The notes beneath the pieces were generated by a model that saw only the letters and a list, made by a program, of their open reading frames with translations, did not search any database and was not told the DNA's origin. A DNA stretch of 19,525 nt from Armatimonadota bacterium (GTDB lineage Bacteria; Armatimonadota; Fimbriimonadia; Fimbriimonadales; Fimbriimonadaceae): contig JAEVZK010000038.1 of the NCBI GenBank assembly GCA_023392285.1, positions 1-19,525 on the forward strand, read 5' to 3'. Position numbers and translations under genes: made by a program. This document shows, one piece after another, positions 7,379-16,284 of the stretch (positions are counted from its first letter, which is position 1; every line of letters begins with the position of its first letter).

Positions 7379-8374
7379 TCAGAGAAGCTCCCGAACTTGC
7401 TGCACGCGATCTTTGGGGCAAACGAGGACGCCATGCTCAGTCGCGACGACCACAACCCCTTCCAGGCCGATGACGCCGATCTTCTGATCCGTTTTGGAGA
7501 CGAGTATGCACCCAGATGAGTCGATAGCCTTGACGTCACCCTCCGTGACGTTGCCATCCTGGCTCCGGCGGGTTCGGTCCAGAGAATCCCAACTGCCCAA
7601 GTCATCCCAATCGAAAGCGGCAGGAATCGTGGAGATTCTGCTAGATTTCTCCATCAATCCTTTATCCACCGAGACGCGTTCCAGCTCCGTAAAGGCTTCG
7701 GGCTCGGTCGCCATCCTGCCATAAATTGCGGATTCGCACGCTGAGGCTTGACGGAGTTCTCGGTCGAAGGCGTCCAGACGCCAAACAAACATCCCACTAT
7801 TCCAAAAGAAGTTGCCCCGCGCGAGGAACTCGGCTGCCCTTTCGAGAGTGGGTTTTTCATGGAAAGCCGCGACTCCAAATCTCACATCAGAGGCTTCGAT
7901 ATATCCGAAGCCGGTGTCGGGGCGAGTGGGGCGAATGCCGATCAAGACGAGATTCCCGCTGGAATCGGCCTCTGCGATGCACTGCTCGAGGGTTTCTTGA
8001 AAGCGCTCGGTCGGGGAAATCGCGTGGTCGGCGGTCAGAATCGTGACGACGGTATCCCCCTTGAATCCGCGGGAGATTAACTGGGCCTGAGCAAAACAGA
8101 TTGCGGGGAGGGTGTTTCTTGGGCTCGGCTCCACCAAGACGTTATCCGGGTCGACCAGATTCGCGGCACGAATCGCATCGGCAACACGTGGGCCAGTCGC
8201 AATGAAGGTGTGATCACGGCCGACTAATGCCGACGATCGCTCAACAGATTCTTGAAGCAGCGACTTCTCGGGATTATTCAGGTTGAGCAGCTGCTTTGGC
8301 ATACTCGGCGTCGAAGCGGGCCAAAACCTCTCCCCAGATCCTCCGGCCAAGATAATCGCCGCTCGCGCTGCCAT
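7379..8374 (-). CDS. manC: Mannose-1-phosphate guanylyltransferase (GDP-mannose synthesis)
   Basis: A 331-residue nucleotidyltransferase making GDP-mannose from GTP and mannose 1-phosphate, a precursor for polysaccharide, glycan and fucose-type sugars. The nucleotide-binding signature LAGGSGERFWP is at 9-19, followed by PSPRNTLPAI, ILTADHAI, GFGYIEAS, FHEKP, the FFWNSGMFVW block, and FDWDDLGSW. The C-terminal left-handed-helix region (about 270-331) ends soon after VLVCPKDRVQQVREL, so the phosphomannose isomerase domain of the long bifunctional form is absent. The gene follows the small lipoprotein gene by 9 bp, so they are probably co-transcribed. It is separated from the downstream membrane-cyclase gene by 76 bp. 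Confidence 0.93.
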   Translation of the reverse strand: MAARAAIILAGGSGERFWPASTPSMPKQLLNLNNPEKSLLQESVERSSALVGRDHTFIATGPRVADAIRAANLVDPDNVLVEPSPRNTLPAICFAQAQLISRGFKGDTVVTILTADHAISPTERFQETLEQCIAEADSSGNLVLIGIRPTRPDTGFGYIEASDVRFGVAAFHEKPTLERAAEFLARGNFFWNSGMFVWRLDAFDRELRQASACESAIYGRMATEPEAFTELERVSVDKGLMEKSSRISTIPAAFDWDDLGSWDSLDRTRRSQDGNVTEGDVKAIDSSGCILVSKTDQKIGVIGLEGVVVVATEHGVLVCPKDRVQQVRELL

Positions 8375-8383
8375 AAGGAGAGA

Positions 8384-8770
8384 TTACTGCGTTCCGCGTT
8401 TTGCGATGACGAAATCTCCAGTCTCGGACCTAATGGCGAAGTGATCGTCATCTTGCCAGGTAATCACCGACACGGTGTCTTTCGAGAGCACCTCGTTCAT
8501 CGCCTGCAGGTCTTTACGACTGGCAGCGTAATCCTTGACCTGCCACTCCGCGACGTGCCGATATAATTTGTCTTCTTCATAGCGATAGGTCCCGCTGATG
8601 CAAAGGGTCGCAAGGCTCGACTTCGCGATGCCGTCGAAGGTGCCGTCCGGTTTGAATGTGAGCGTGCCGGTTTGGTCAACTCCGTTTGTCTGCCAAGCGC
8701 CCGTGATGGAGCGTTCCTTGCGGCAGCCGACCAGGGCAATCGCAATCAGCAGTAGGAGAATTGCACGCAC
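8384..8770 (-). CDS. Small predicted lipoprotein, unknown function
   Basis: A 128-residue protein starting at GTG 8770. Residues 1-16 are a lipoprotein signal peptide: Arg2, a Leu/Ile core, then a LVGC lipobox with the lipidated Cys16. The mature part (KERSITGAWQTNG..., TLTFKPDGTFDG, ISGTYRYEEDKLYRHV) has the alternating look of a small beta-barrel or lipocalin-like domain, of the kind that begins with a GxW motif and a TLTFxxDGTF strand. No catalytic motif is visible and no precise family name can be given. It lies head to head with glnE and 9 bp upstream of manC. No clear Shine-Dalgarno sequence precedes the GTG. Confidence 0.72.
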   Translation of the reverse strand: MRAILLLLIAIALVGCRKERSITGAWQTNGVDQTGTLTFKPDGTFDGIAKSSLATLCISGTYRYEEDKLYRHVAEWQVKDYAASRKDLQAMNEVLSKDTVSVITWQDDDHFAIRSETGDFVIAKRGTQ

Positions 8771-8823
8771 ATGGTAATTGTCGGCAACAGGCGAGTTATT
8801 CTAAAGGTAGGACGCGCTCCAAC

Positions 8824-11451
8824 ATGGGTGAAGTGGAACTCCAAATGTCCGAAACGGCTCGGGCGGCACTGATCAGGATTGAGCAGGTAGCCGGGCGAGT
8901 CCCGGAAATCTCATGGTTTGCACAATTTCCCAATCCCGAGGAAATCGTCCTTCGCTTTGAGCAGTGGCTTCTGGCCACCACCGCTCCCGGTTTTTACGTC
9001 GATAGTCTCGCCGAAAATGCGACGGCTCGCAGGAAGCTCCTGATGGTGCTCGCCGCCAGCCATACGATTTCCGACATGCTGATCAAAAACCCTGATCTGG
9101 GCTCGATTTTCTTTGATTCGGAAGAACTGGCCCATTTTCAAGGCCGCGACGAGATTGTCGCGGCGGGCGCCAAACTTCTGGAATCGTGCAGCTCCTACTC
9201 GCACCGGCTTGATCGACTGCGCTACCTGCAGCAGCGGGTGATTTTGCCGATTGTCGTGAACGATCTTTGTGGAACATGGCGACCTCCCCGTGTTTGGAAA
9301 GCGCTTTCCGAACTGGCGGATGCGTTAATTTGCCTCACCCGCGATGTCGTCTGGGCTGAATTCAAGCGCCAAGATCCCGGTCGAGGCCGATGTCCAGTTT
9401 CCGTCATCGGCTTCGGCAAGCTCGGCGGGCAGGAGTTGAACTTTAGCAGCGACATCGATCTTGTCTTCGTGACCGACGAGGAGCCGTCCAGTGAGCTCTC
9501 GCGGTTCTGCGAGATGTTTGTGCGGGCAATGACCGACAAGATGGGCCGTGGCCAGCTCTACCGGGTCGACCTCCGTTTGCGTCCATACGGTGGGGCAGGC
9601 GCAATCGTCGGATCAATCCGATCTTATGAAAACTATTACCGGCTTTACGCCGAACCCTGGGAAATTCAGGCGCTGATCCGCTCCCGGATGCTTTGCGGAT
9701 CGGAAGAAGTTCAGGCGCGCTGGAACTCTATCCGAAGGGAGCGCTGTTTTCCGGCAACGGTACCGACGGAGTGGATCGACTCCGTGCTTGAGATGCGAGC
9801 GCGAACTGAGGATTGGGCGGCTGACGAGGACATCAAGCGGGGCAGCGGCGGGATTCGCGACGTCGAGTTCTTTTCACAGGTGATGCAGATGGTCCACGGC
9901 CACGGATCGCCGGAACTGCAAGTGGCGAATACCCTTGACGTAATAGCCGTTCTGCAACAGCTGCGATTGATCGATGATTTCACCGGCTCCAACCTTCGGA
10001 ACGGATATACGTTTCTGCGGCAGCTAGAGCATCGAATCCAATTTGAAGGGGGCGCTCAAACTCATTCGGTTCCCACTTCCGAGGCGGCGCAGCTTCGATT
10101 GGCTCACCTCATGGAGTTAGAAACAGCCCAACAGCTCCTCGACAATTTAAGTCGGCATCGGCGTACAATCGAGAACTTGTACCGTTCCGCTTTGCATCCG
10201 CAGGAAGAACAAACCAACGAGCGAGCTTTTCTTGCTTCTGAACTCGGCGAAGCCGGAAAACCAGTCCTGCACTGGTTTGACGTCCTTCCCGGCTCCCCTG
10301 AGTTTTACAAATTGCTTGCCAGCAACCGGGATTCCATTTCGCGCGTGCGCAAGATCGCGCTGTTTGCCCCGAAGCTGCTGACTCACCTCCAGAGTTCGTT
10401 GGAATTGACAGAGCTGGTAGTTTCCGGTGAAGTCGAGGAGCCGTTCGACCCGAGTGAAAGTCTCCAGTCGCTGCCCTTCGACGCCTCACCGAAGCGCGTT
10501 GCCACGATGTTTACCGCTGCGTGGGTCCGACATTGCGCCTCGTGGGTCTTTGCTCCCGACTTCCCCCTGAGCAGGAGCCTCTCCGAGCTGTCTTCGACGC
10601 TGATCCGCCACGTCGCGTCACGCTTGGGAGCAACCTTCGATATTGTAGGTTTAGGATCGCTTGCGTTAGGCAACATGTCGCCTGATTCGGATGCCGACCT
10701 CCTGTTTCTCGTCTCCAAAGCCGACCTGCACCAAGACGCGGAGATGAACGCCCAGTTCTTCGTTTCATTTTTCGAACAGCTGAAGCGACTTGGCGCACCC
10801 GTTGCAGTCGACCTGCGGCTCCGGCCGCAGGGCCGAGTGGGATTACTTGCCAGAACGTACGAAGGCTTTGCGAAATACGAGCTGGAAGATATGGAGATGT
10901 GGGAACGGTTCGCCCTGGGACAATCCATCCTCGTTCGAGGAGACGCCGCCGCCCGACAGCTTGTGAGGAAGGCTGCCTATGCGCAGCCACTGACGCCCGA
11001 GCGTCTCAAGGAGTTGCTCGAGATGAAGCGCCGAATCGAAACGGAGCGCGTCTCGCCGCAGCATCTCTGGCGCGACGTCAAAATCGGCGCTGGCGGCATC
11101 GCGGATATCGAATGGCTCGTACATATTCTCGAAATGCGGTATCCGACGGCGACCAAAGCGCATCTTTCGGAAGACTTTCCATCGCGAATCAGGACGCTAG
11201 CTGCCGCGCAGCTTATTCACCTGATCGAAAGGGATACTCTGCTGGAAGCTTATCGGTATCTGGTGACCCTCCGAACGTGGCTGAACTTGCAGAACCTGGG
11301 ATCGCTCGTTCCTGAAAATCCAGACAAGCTGGACCGCCTTGCCAGCTCGATGGGCTTCGAGAATGGCAACGCGTTCTTGGCTCACCACACCCGAACGGTG
11401 GAGGCGGTGAGGGCGATCTACCTCGAAGGTATGGAGCGGCTACGAGCTTGA
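8824..11451 (+). CDS. glnE: Bifunctional glutamine synthetase adenylyltransferase / adenylyl-removing enzyme
   Basis: An 875-residue cytoplasmic enzyme that adds AMP to and removes it from glutamine synthetase, setting its activity by nitrogen status. Both halves are visible. The N-terminal adenylyl-removing nucleotidyltransferase has GFGKLGGQELNFSSDIDLVF with Asp210 and Asp212, then VDLRLRPYG and GGIRDVEF. The C-terminal adenylyltransferase has GLGSLALGNMSPDSDADLLF with Asp623 and Asp625, then VDLRLRPQG and GAGGIADIEW. It is slightly shorter than the E. coli enzyme (946 residues). The frame is open to TTG 8761, but the divergent lipoprotein gene starts at 8770, so I prefer ATG 8824; ATG 8845 is also possible. 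It heads a plus-strand string, and its stop overlaps the plsY start. glnA and glnB are not in the window. Confidence 0.93.
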   Translation: MGEVELQMSETARAALIRIEQVAGRVPEISWFAQFPNPEEIVLRFEQWLLATTAPGFYVDSLAENATARRKLLMVLAASHTISDMLIKNPDLGSIFFDSEELAHFQGRDEIVAAGAKLLESCSSYSHRLDRLRYLQQRVILPIVVNDLCGTWRPPRVWKALSELADALICLTRDVVWAEFKRQDPGRGRCPVSVIGFGKLGGQELNFSSDIDLVFVTDEEPSSELSRFCEMFVRAMTDKMGRGQLYRVDLRLRPYGGAGAIVGSIRSYENYYRLYAEPWEIQALIRSRMLCGSEEVQARWNSIRRERCFPATVPTEWIDSVLEMRARTEDWAADEDIKRGSGGIRDVEFFSQVMQMVHGHGSPELQVANTLDVIAVLQQLRLIDDFTGSNLRNGYTFLRQLEHRIQFEGGAQTHSVPTSEAAQLRLAHLMELETAQQLLDNLSRHRRTIENLYRSALHPQEEQTNERAFLASELGEAGKPVLHWFDVLPGSPEFYKLLASNRDSISRVRKIALFAPKLLTHLQSSLELTELVVSGEVEEPFDPSESLQSLPFDASPKRVATMFTAAWVRHCASWVFAPDFPLSRSLSELSSTLIRHVASRLGATFDIVGLGSLALGNMSPDSDADLLFLVSKADLHQDAEMNAQFFVSFFEQLKRLGAPVAVDLRLRPQGRVGLLARTYEGFAKYELEDMEMWERFALGQSILVRGDAAARQLVRKAAYAQPLTPERLKELLEMKRRIETERVSPQHLWRDVKIGAGGIADIEWLVHILEMRYPTATKAHLSEDFPSRIRTLAAAQLIHLIERDTLLEAYRYLVTLRTWLNLQNLGSLVPENPDKLDRLASSMGFENGNAFLAHHTRTVEAVRAIYLEGMERLRA

Positions 11452-12041
11452 CCCTTGCCCTTCTTTTTATCGTCGCCTATCTCGTCGGATCCATTCCTTT
11501 CGGACTCCTCGTGACCAAGGCGAAAGGCATTGATATCAAGAAGGTTGGCAGCGGCAACATCGGGGCGACGAATGTGAAGCGCGCCCTCGGGTTGAAGTGG
11601 GGAATCGCCGTCTTCGCTTTTGACATGGGCAAAGGGTTGGCTCCCGCGCTGGTGGCTCAACAGTTGGATGGCAGGCAATGGATTTGGTTTCTCACTGGCT
11701 TCGCGGCGGTGCTCGGACACGTCACTTCACCGTTTATGAAGTTCCGGGGCGGCAAAGGAGTTGCGACCTCGCTAGGCATGGTAGTGGGCTCCGCTCCGGC
11801 GGTGGCATTGGTAGGAATCATCGTGTTCTCAGCGGTTCTGGCGATCAGCCGCTACGTCAGCTTGGCGAGCATCGTCGGGGTTCTCAGCGCCCTCCTCGCA
11901 GGGATATTCTTGCCCGACCAATCTAGATACCTTATTATCGGTTACGCGGTGCTCCTCTTGTTCGTCGTGATGACTCATCGGGCGAATATCCGTCGATTAA
12001 TTGAAGGGACTGAAAATAAGTTCACCTTCAAGGACAAGTAG
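11448..12041 (+). CDS. plsY: Acyl-phosphate:glycerol-3-phosphate acyltransferase
   Basis: A 197-residue inner-membrane enzyme that makes lysophosphatidate from acyl-phosphate and glycerol 3-phosphate, the first committed step of phospholipid synthesis in most bacteria. The three PlsY signatures are clear: YLVGSIPFG near the N-terminus, GSGNIGATNVKRALG at about 34-48, and GHVTSPFMKFRGGKGVATSLG at about 93-113. About five membrane segments are visible. Translation starts at TTG 11448, overlapping the glnE stop as TTGA, so it depends on glnE translation. It ends 14 bp before the next gene. Confidence 0.95.
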   Translation: MTLALLFIVAYLVGSIPFGLLVTKAKGIDIKKVGSGNIGATNVKRALGLKWGIAVFAFDMGKGLAPALVAQQLDGRQWIWFLTGFAAVLGHVTSPFMKFRGGKGVATSLGMVVGSAPAVALVGIIVFSAVLAISRYVSLASIVGVLSALLAGIFLPDQSRYLIIGYAVLLLFVVMTHRANIRRLIEGTENKFTFKDK

Positions 12042-12055
12042 CGCGATCAACTACC

Positions 12056-12859
12056 ATGACCTTGCGAGACATCGTCTTCAATCATCCGGAGATACTAGGT
12101 TTAACTTGCATCGCCTGGTGTGCGGTCGCGATTTGGGTCGTATCGCTCGTCGGCTGGATGATCCAAGGGGAGGTTGAGCTCGCCTTTGGGGTGGTCGGAA
12201 TCGCAGTGGCATTTGTGCTCGCCTTTTGGGTCATGCAGCCGCCCTTGCCATATCTGCGATTCGTATCCTTCGCGGCCGTCGTGGGGATGGTGGTCATTTA
12301 CCCATCGCTGCGACAAGCGCTCAACCAGCGGCAACTAGCTTCGATCGATATCGAATCGATGATGAACGCCTATCACCTGCTTAAACAAAAGCCGGACAAT
12401 GCAATGGCCAAGTTCAAATTGGCACGAGTTCTCTACGATCGCGGCCAAGTTGAACCCGCCCTGTCGCTGGGTGCCGCGATCATAAAAGACATGCCCGAGA
12501 AGCTCTTTCCAGACGAAAACCGCCTTTTTGGCCGCTGGAAGCGCAATCATAGGCAAGTGAATGTCGATCGACCGATACTCTGCCTCGACTGTGGCACCGC
12601 AAATTCGGGCGGAGACATTTATTGCCGTGGTTGCGGTCGGGATTATCTCATCGACATCGCGCGAGGGCGATGGGTGGGGCGCGATTACGCCCGTAAGCTG
12701 CTGGCGGGGTGGATTGCCGCAATCGCGGCGATCGGGGGAATGCCTTTCGCAGCGACCCTCCCAGCCGCCTTCGCGATTCCCATTATCGTCGCTCTCTTAG
12801 TGGGCGCGCTGGTTCTTCTTTTCATCGCCTTCAAAGCGGGAGGACCCCGAAAGCGATGA
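12056..12859 (+). CDS. Unrecognised membrane protein with TPR-like helices and a zinc ribbon
   Basis: A 267-residue protein I do not recognise. In order: three membrane segments (about 13-36, 40-60, 64-84); a soluble part with a TPR-like helical pair at about 105-148 (YHLLKQKPDNAMAKFKLARVLYDRGQ, in part); a zinc ribbon with Cys176, Cys179, Cys190 and Cys193 (CxxC, 10 residues, CxxC); and two more membrane segments (about 214-240 and 241-260), ending in a basic tail. The zinc ribbon and TPR-like part probably face the cytoplasm, acting in protein contacts rather than catalysis, but this is inferred. It lies 14 bp after plsY, and its stop overlaps the start of the LptF/G-type gene as ATGA, so it belongs to the envelope-lipid operon. 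Confidence 0.75.
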   Translation: MTLRDIVFNHPEILGLTCIAWCAVAIWVVSLVGWMIQGEVELAFGVVGIAVAFVLAFWVMQPPLPYLRFVSFAAVVGMVVIYPSLRQALNQRQLASIDIESMMNAYHLLKQKPDNAMAKFKLARVLYDRGQVEPALSLGAAIIKDMPEKLFPDENRLFGRWKRNHRQVNVDRPILCLDCGTANSGGDIYCRGCGRDYLIDIARGRWVGRDYARKLLAGWIAAIAAIGGMPFAATLPAAFAIPIIVALLVGALVLLFIAFKAGGPRKR

Positions 12860-13956
12860 TGAAGATGATGGATCGATACATCATCCGAGAGATGATTGTG
12901 CCGTTCGTCGCCGGAGCGCTCGTGATTGCGCTCCTATTCGATGCCAATCAACTTATTTACGTGCTGAAAACCTTCACCATTCAGAACGTGCCTGGCATCG
13001 CCATGCTGCAGGTGATTCTGCTTCGCACCCCCTACTGGCTCAACATCACGCTGCCCGCAGGCGTTTCTCTCGCCGCGTCCCTTGCGATCACTCGAATGGC
13101 GCGCGAGTCGGAGATCGTCGCTCTTCGGGCATGCGGGGTCAAAATGTTTCGCATCGTGCTGCCCGTGGCGATGTTCGGCTTCGTGGTCGCGATTGGAAAC
13201 TTCTTTCTAGTTGAGCGAGTTATCCCTAAAGCAGAAGCGAAGGCGCACAGCTTGGAACTGGAAATCGGGATGGCGAACGCCATACCGGAATTCAAGACGG
13301 ACATTTGGGTGACTCTTCGAGATTATCATGCGACCTTTCGGAAGATCCACCGAAATCCCGATGACTCGATCGATGTCGAGGGCATCGTCCTCGGCCAGCG
13401 CAAGGGCGACAACAGCGTGAGCTATACCTATGCCGACAGGGCAACCTACCGAAAGCCGGGCATTTGGACAATTCCCAATCCGATGGTGATTGGCCTCACC
13501 TTCAAAGATGGAAGGGTCCAAGTCGACCCCATCACGCCTCAACCCGGCAAGAAGTCCATGCTCACGATCAATCAGCCGATTTCGATCGAAGGGTTATTCC
13601 TGCAGGAGCAGCCCGAGAACAAGAGCATGGCCCAATTGGCCGAGCAGATTCGCGCCGGAAAAGAAGCCGGTCGAGACATGGCTGCGCAGGAAATCACCCT
13701 CTATGAGCGCTTCAGCACGCCCGCGTCCTGCATTATTTTCGCGATCGTCTCCCCAATTTTTTCCGTGATCTTCGCACGAACCGGTTCATTCATGGGCTTG
13801 CTGCTGAGTTTTGTGATCGTGTTGTTCTACTACAATGCCTCCGTGGTCTCGGAGGTGCTGGGAAAGAACCACATCTTGAGCCCATGGCTCGCCGCCTGGC
13901 TGCCAAACCTCATCTTCATTGCGCTGGGAATACTGGGTGTTCGGAGACTTGAGTGA
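12856..13956 (+). CDS. LptF/LptG-family (YjgP/YjgQ) permease of lipopolysaccharide export
   Basis: A 366-residue inner-membrane protein with the layout of LptF and LptG: three membrane segments at the N-terminus (about 14-36, 58-78, 98-118), a periplasmic beta-jellyroll-like region (about 120-280), and three more segments (about 288-306, 310-328, 340-360). The first lines (MDRYIIREMIVPFVAGALVI), the coupling stretch ITRMARESEIVALRACGV, and YERFSTPASCIIFAIVSP are typical of the family. With LptB it extracts glycolipid from the inner membrane. I cannot decide between LptF and LptG. The start is ATG 12856, overlapping the stop of the preceding gene; the longer frame from 12709 lies inside that gene. 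Its stop overlaps the lptD-like start (GTGA). LptB, LptC and a second permease are not in the window. Confidence 0.92.
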   Translation: MMKMMDRYIIREMIVPFVAGALVIALLFDANQLIYVLKTFTIQNVPGIAMLQVILLRTPYWLNITLPAGVSLAASLAITRMARESEIVALRACGVKMFRIVLPVAMFGFVVAIGNFFLVERVIPKAEAKAHSLELEIGMANAIPEFKTDIWVTLRDYHATFRKIHRNPDDSIDVEGIVLGQRKGDNSVSYTYADRATYRKPGIWTIPNPMVIGLTFKDGRVQVDPITPQPGKKSMLTINQPISIEGLFLQEQPENKSMAQLAEQIRAGKEAGRDMAAQEITLYERFSTPASCIIFAIVSPIFSVIFARTGSFMGLLLSFVIVLFYYNASVVSEVLGKNHILSPWLAAWLPNLIFIALGILGVRRLE

Positions 13957-16283
13957 AACTGCGTCTGGCTCTCCTGGCTTTAGCGATCCCATTCGGCTCC
14001 GTTGCGGTGGCCCAGGTGGGAGTTCTCACGGGACAAGGGTTTGGACTGGCTGCGCGAAATCCGCTTTTCCCGCCGCACGATCAACAGAATCCGACTCAGC
14101 CCAGCGGCTTCCCCCTGCCTCCGGTCCAGCAAACCGGTGATCTGCCGCAGCCGGAGCAAGTGGGCCCAGAAGGCGGTGGATTGCGAGTCTTGCGCATTGG
14201 CAAGGCGCTGAACACCGAGGAAGAACTTCACTTCACCGACGGCGTCGAGTTCACCAAAGATGGGTACCACGTTTGGGCTGACGAGGCGAGGAGCAGACGA
14301 GGATCGAACATCTACACCTTGAAGGGAAATGTGGTGGTTGTCGGGCGAGATGAAAGCGTGTATGGCGACGAGGTCACCGTCAACTTCACCGACAAAACCT
14401 TCGTGGCCTTGAATTCGAAAGCCACGCTTAAACCCTCGCTTGTGAGGGGTCGCATTCTCGACAACGTCTACACCCATTCGCGGCAATCGAGCGGTTCGGA
14501 GAAGGAGATTTTCCTTCAGAAATCGTCCACCACGACTTGCAGCTACCCAGAACCCCACTACGAGATTCTTGCGGATAAGGTGGACGTGCGACCTGGGAAA
14601 CGCATTATCTTTCGCAAGGTCCGGCTGAAGCTGCTCGGGCACACCTTGGTCACTCTGCCATTTCTCTCAATTCCGCTCGACCAGCGCAACTACAATAATC
14701 TGCCCGAGGTCGGTCGAGGGCAGGCAGAGGGGTTCTTCATCAAGAACCGGTTTGGAGTGCCTTTAACGGGGAATGATTCGCTCAACTTACGAACGGATTA
14801 TTATACGAAGCTGGGGACCGGCCTTGGCGCTCAGTACCGCTACGACCGCCGAGATCTGCTCGGTTACTTTCAGGTCTACACGATTACCGGGCACGACAAT
14901 GAGCTTGAAATCGTCAACCAACACCGCCAGCTCATCGGCCGATCCATTCTCTCGATCGATAACACCTTTGAGCGAAACAACTACCTCATTTCGCCGGGCA
15001 ACACGGTGTGGAACAGTCGATCGACATTTCTGATCCCGCAGGGCAGGAGCAATACTCGCCTCACGTACAGTCGCTCCAGCAACGAGGGCACGTCGTCCAA
15101 TTCGCTCAACCAAACCTTCGGCGTCAACGATCAACGGTATTACGGCTCCAAGTTCCAGACCACCCTCGACGTAAACACGACGATTGCCAACAGCAACTTC
15201 GGTGGCGGGAATCCGGTCCACCGTGAACAAGTCGATCTTCGGTTCTCCGGACTCGGAGATTTCAACAAGTTTCAGGCTCGTCTCGACTACATCCGCTCCA
15301 TCCCGATCGGAGAGACGAGCAACTTCTTCAGCAGCTCTGACATCACCCCGTCCCTCGCCTTGCTTACCGATTCGCGCAGGTTGATCGGCGCAAACTTCGA
15401 CAAAGTTCTCCCATTCAAGAGTGAACTGTCCATTGGCGAATACGGCGACCCCATCGGTGACGGCCGGATTACCCGCAGCAATTTCAGCTTCGACTTCACC
15501 AACCCCCGCGTGAAGCCTTCGCGGTTGCAGATCCTCTATCAAGCGGGTTTTCGCCAAGGTATCTACAGCGATGACACGGCGCAGTACGTACTTCGCGCGG
15601 GTTCACAAATTAGTTACAAGTTCACACGCGACACGGCTCTTAACATCCGCTACAGCTACCTTCGCCCTTACGGCTATTCGCCGTTACAGATCGATCGCAC
15701 CGGGCGAACGCACGTGGTCAACAGCGATTTATCGTTTAGCCCACTGAAGAATCTCACGCTTGGCGCACAAACCGGCTACGACTTCAACATCGCCGCTCAG
15801 GGAAGTCAGACCGCATGGCAGCAGGTTGGTTTGCGCGGAGAATACAAGTTGGGCCGCTATTTTGACTTCCGAACCCTATCGACCTACGACACGACTCGGC
15901 ACACGTTCAGTACAACCCGCTTCGATCTCACCTACGTGCCCGGGTCAACCTTCATCAGCATCGGGGCCAAGTATGACGGGTTGAGGGCGAAATGGGCGGC
16001 GGTGAATCTTTTCGTCGATGGTTTCCAGATCGGGCGCCTCCGCACCAGCACCTTACTCAACTACAACGGCTACCTGAAACGGTTTGAGGCCGCGCACTTC
16101 TCATTCATCTACGATCTCCACTGCGCCGAGGCCGTCTTCCAGATCGTGAACAATCCTTATGCTGGCTCCGGGTCGGGAAATCAGATCGTGTTCTTCATCC
16201 GGCTAAAGGCGCTGCCGTTCGATACGCCTTTCGGGACCGGTCGCCAAGGACAGGCAATCGGCACCGGCACCGGGCGGGATTAG
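13953..16283 (+). CDS. lptD: LptD/OstA-type outer-membrane glycolipid assembly protein
   Basis: A 776-residue protein beginning at GTG 13953 with a signal peptide (MKLRLALLALAIPFGSVAVA, in full the first 20 residues). A Pro/Gln-rich linker (about 40-75) is followed by an OstA-like jellyroll (about 78-200: LHFTDGVEFTKDGYHVWADEA, in part, and NIYTLKGNVVVVG), the conserved TTCxYPEPHYEI segment, and a long region of alternating strands with many Tyr, Arg and Asn residues typical of the outer-membrane barrel (about 250-765). It resembles the LptD family, which receives glycolipid from the periplasmic bridge and places it in the outer leaflet. Only two cysteines occur, Cys196 and Cys724, placed like one of the inter-domain disulfides of E. 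coli LptD. Coupling to the LptF/G gene supports the assignment; a generic OstA-like barrel protein is the alternative. Confidence 0.87.
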   Translation: MKLRLALLALAIPFGSVAVAQVGVLTGQGFGLAARNPLFPPHDQQNPTQPSGFPLPPVQQTGDLPQPEQVGPEGGGLRVLRIGKALNTEEELHFTDGVEFTKDGYHVWADEARSRRGSNIYTLKGNVVVVGRDESVYGDEVTVNFTDKTFVALNSKATLKPSLVRGRILDNVYTHSRQSSGSEKEIFLQKSSTTTCSYPEPHYEILADKVDVRPGKRIIFRKVRLKLLGHTLVTLPFLSIPLDQRNYNNLPEVGRGQAEGFFIKNRFGVPLTGNDSLNLRTDYYTKLGTGLGAQYRYDRRDLLGYFQVYTITGHDNELEIVNQHRQLIGRSILSIDNTFERNNYLISPGNTVWNSRSTFLIPQGRSNTRLTYSRSSNEGTSSNSLNQTFGVNDQRYYGSKFQTTLDVNTTIANSNFGGGNPVHREQVDLRFSGLGDFNKFQARLDYIRSIPIGETSNFFSSSDITPSLALLTDSRRLIGANFDKVLPFKSELSIGEYGDPIGDGRITRSNFSFDFTNPRVKPSRLQILYQAGFRQGIYSDDTAQYVLRAGSQISYKFTRDTALNIRYSYLRPYGYSPLQIDRTGRTHVVNSDLSFSPLKNLTLGAQTGYDFNIAAQGSQTAWQQVGLRGEYKLGRYFDFRTLSTYDTTRHTFSTTRFDLTYVPGSTFISIGAKYDGLRAKWAAVNLFVDGFQIGRLRTSTLLNYNGYLKRFEAAHFSFIYDLHCAEAVFQIVNNPYAGSGSGNQIVFFIRLKALPFDTPFGTGRQGQAIGTGTGRD

Positions 16284-16284
16284 G

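Noticed and set aside
8771..8823. Divergent promoter between the lipoprotein gene and glnE
   Set aside because: TATTCT on plus and TAGAAT on minus overlap at 8797-8803, but neither has a -35 box at 16-18 nt, so I did not list a promoter although one must be near.
12709..12855. N-terminal extension of the LptF/G permease from 12709
   Set aside because: The extension lies inside the preceding gene in another frame, is basic and unlike the family, whereas ATG 12856 gives the typical N-terminus and an ATGA overlap.
13980..15557. Long minus-strand ORFs (220 and 256 codons) inside the lptD-like gene
   Set aside because: They are antisense shadows of a gene with strong family and signal-peptide evidence; their translations show no recognisable motif.
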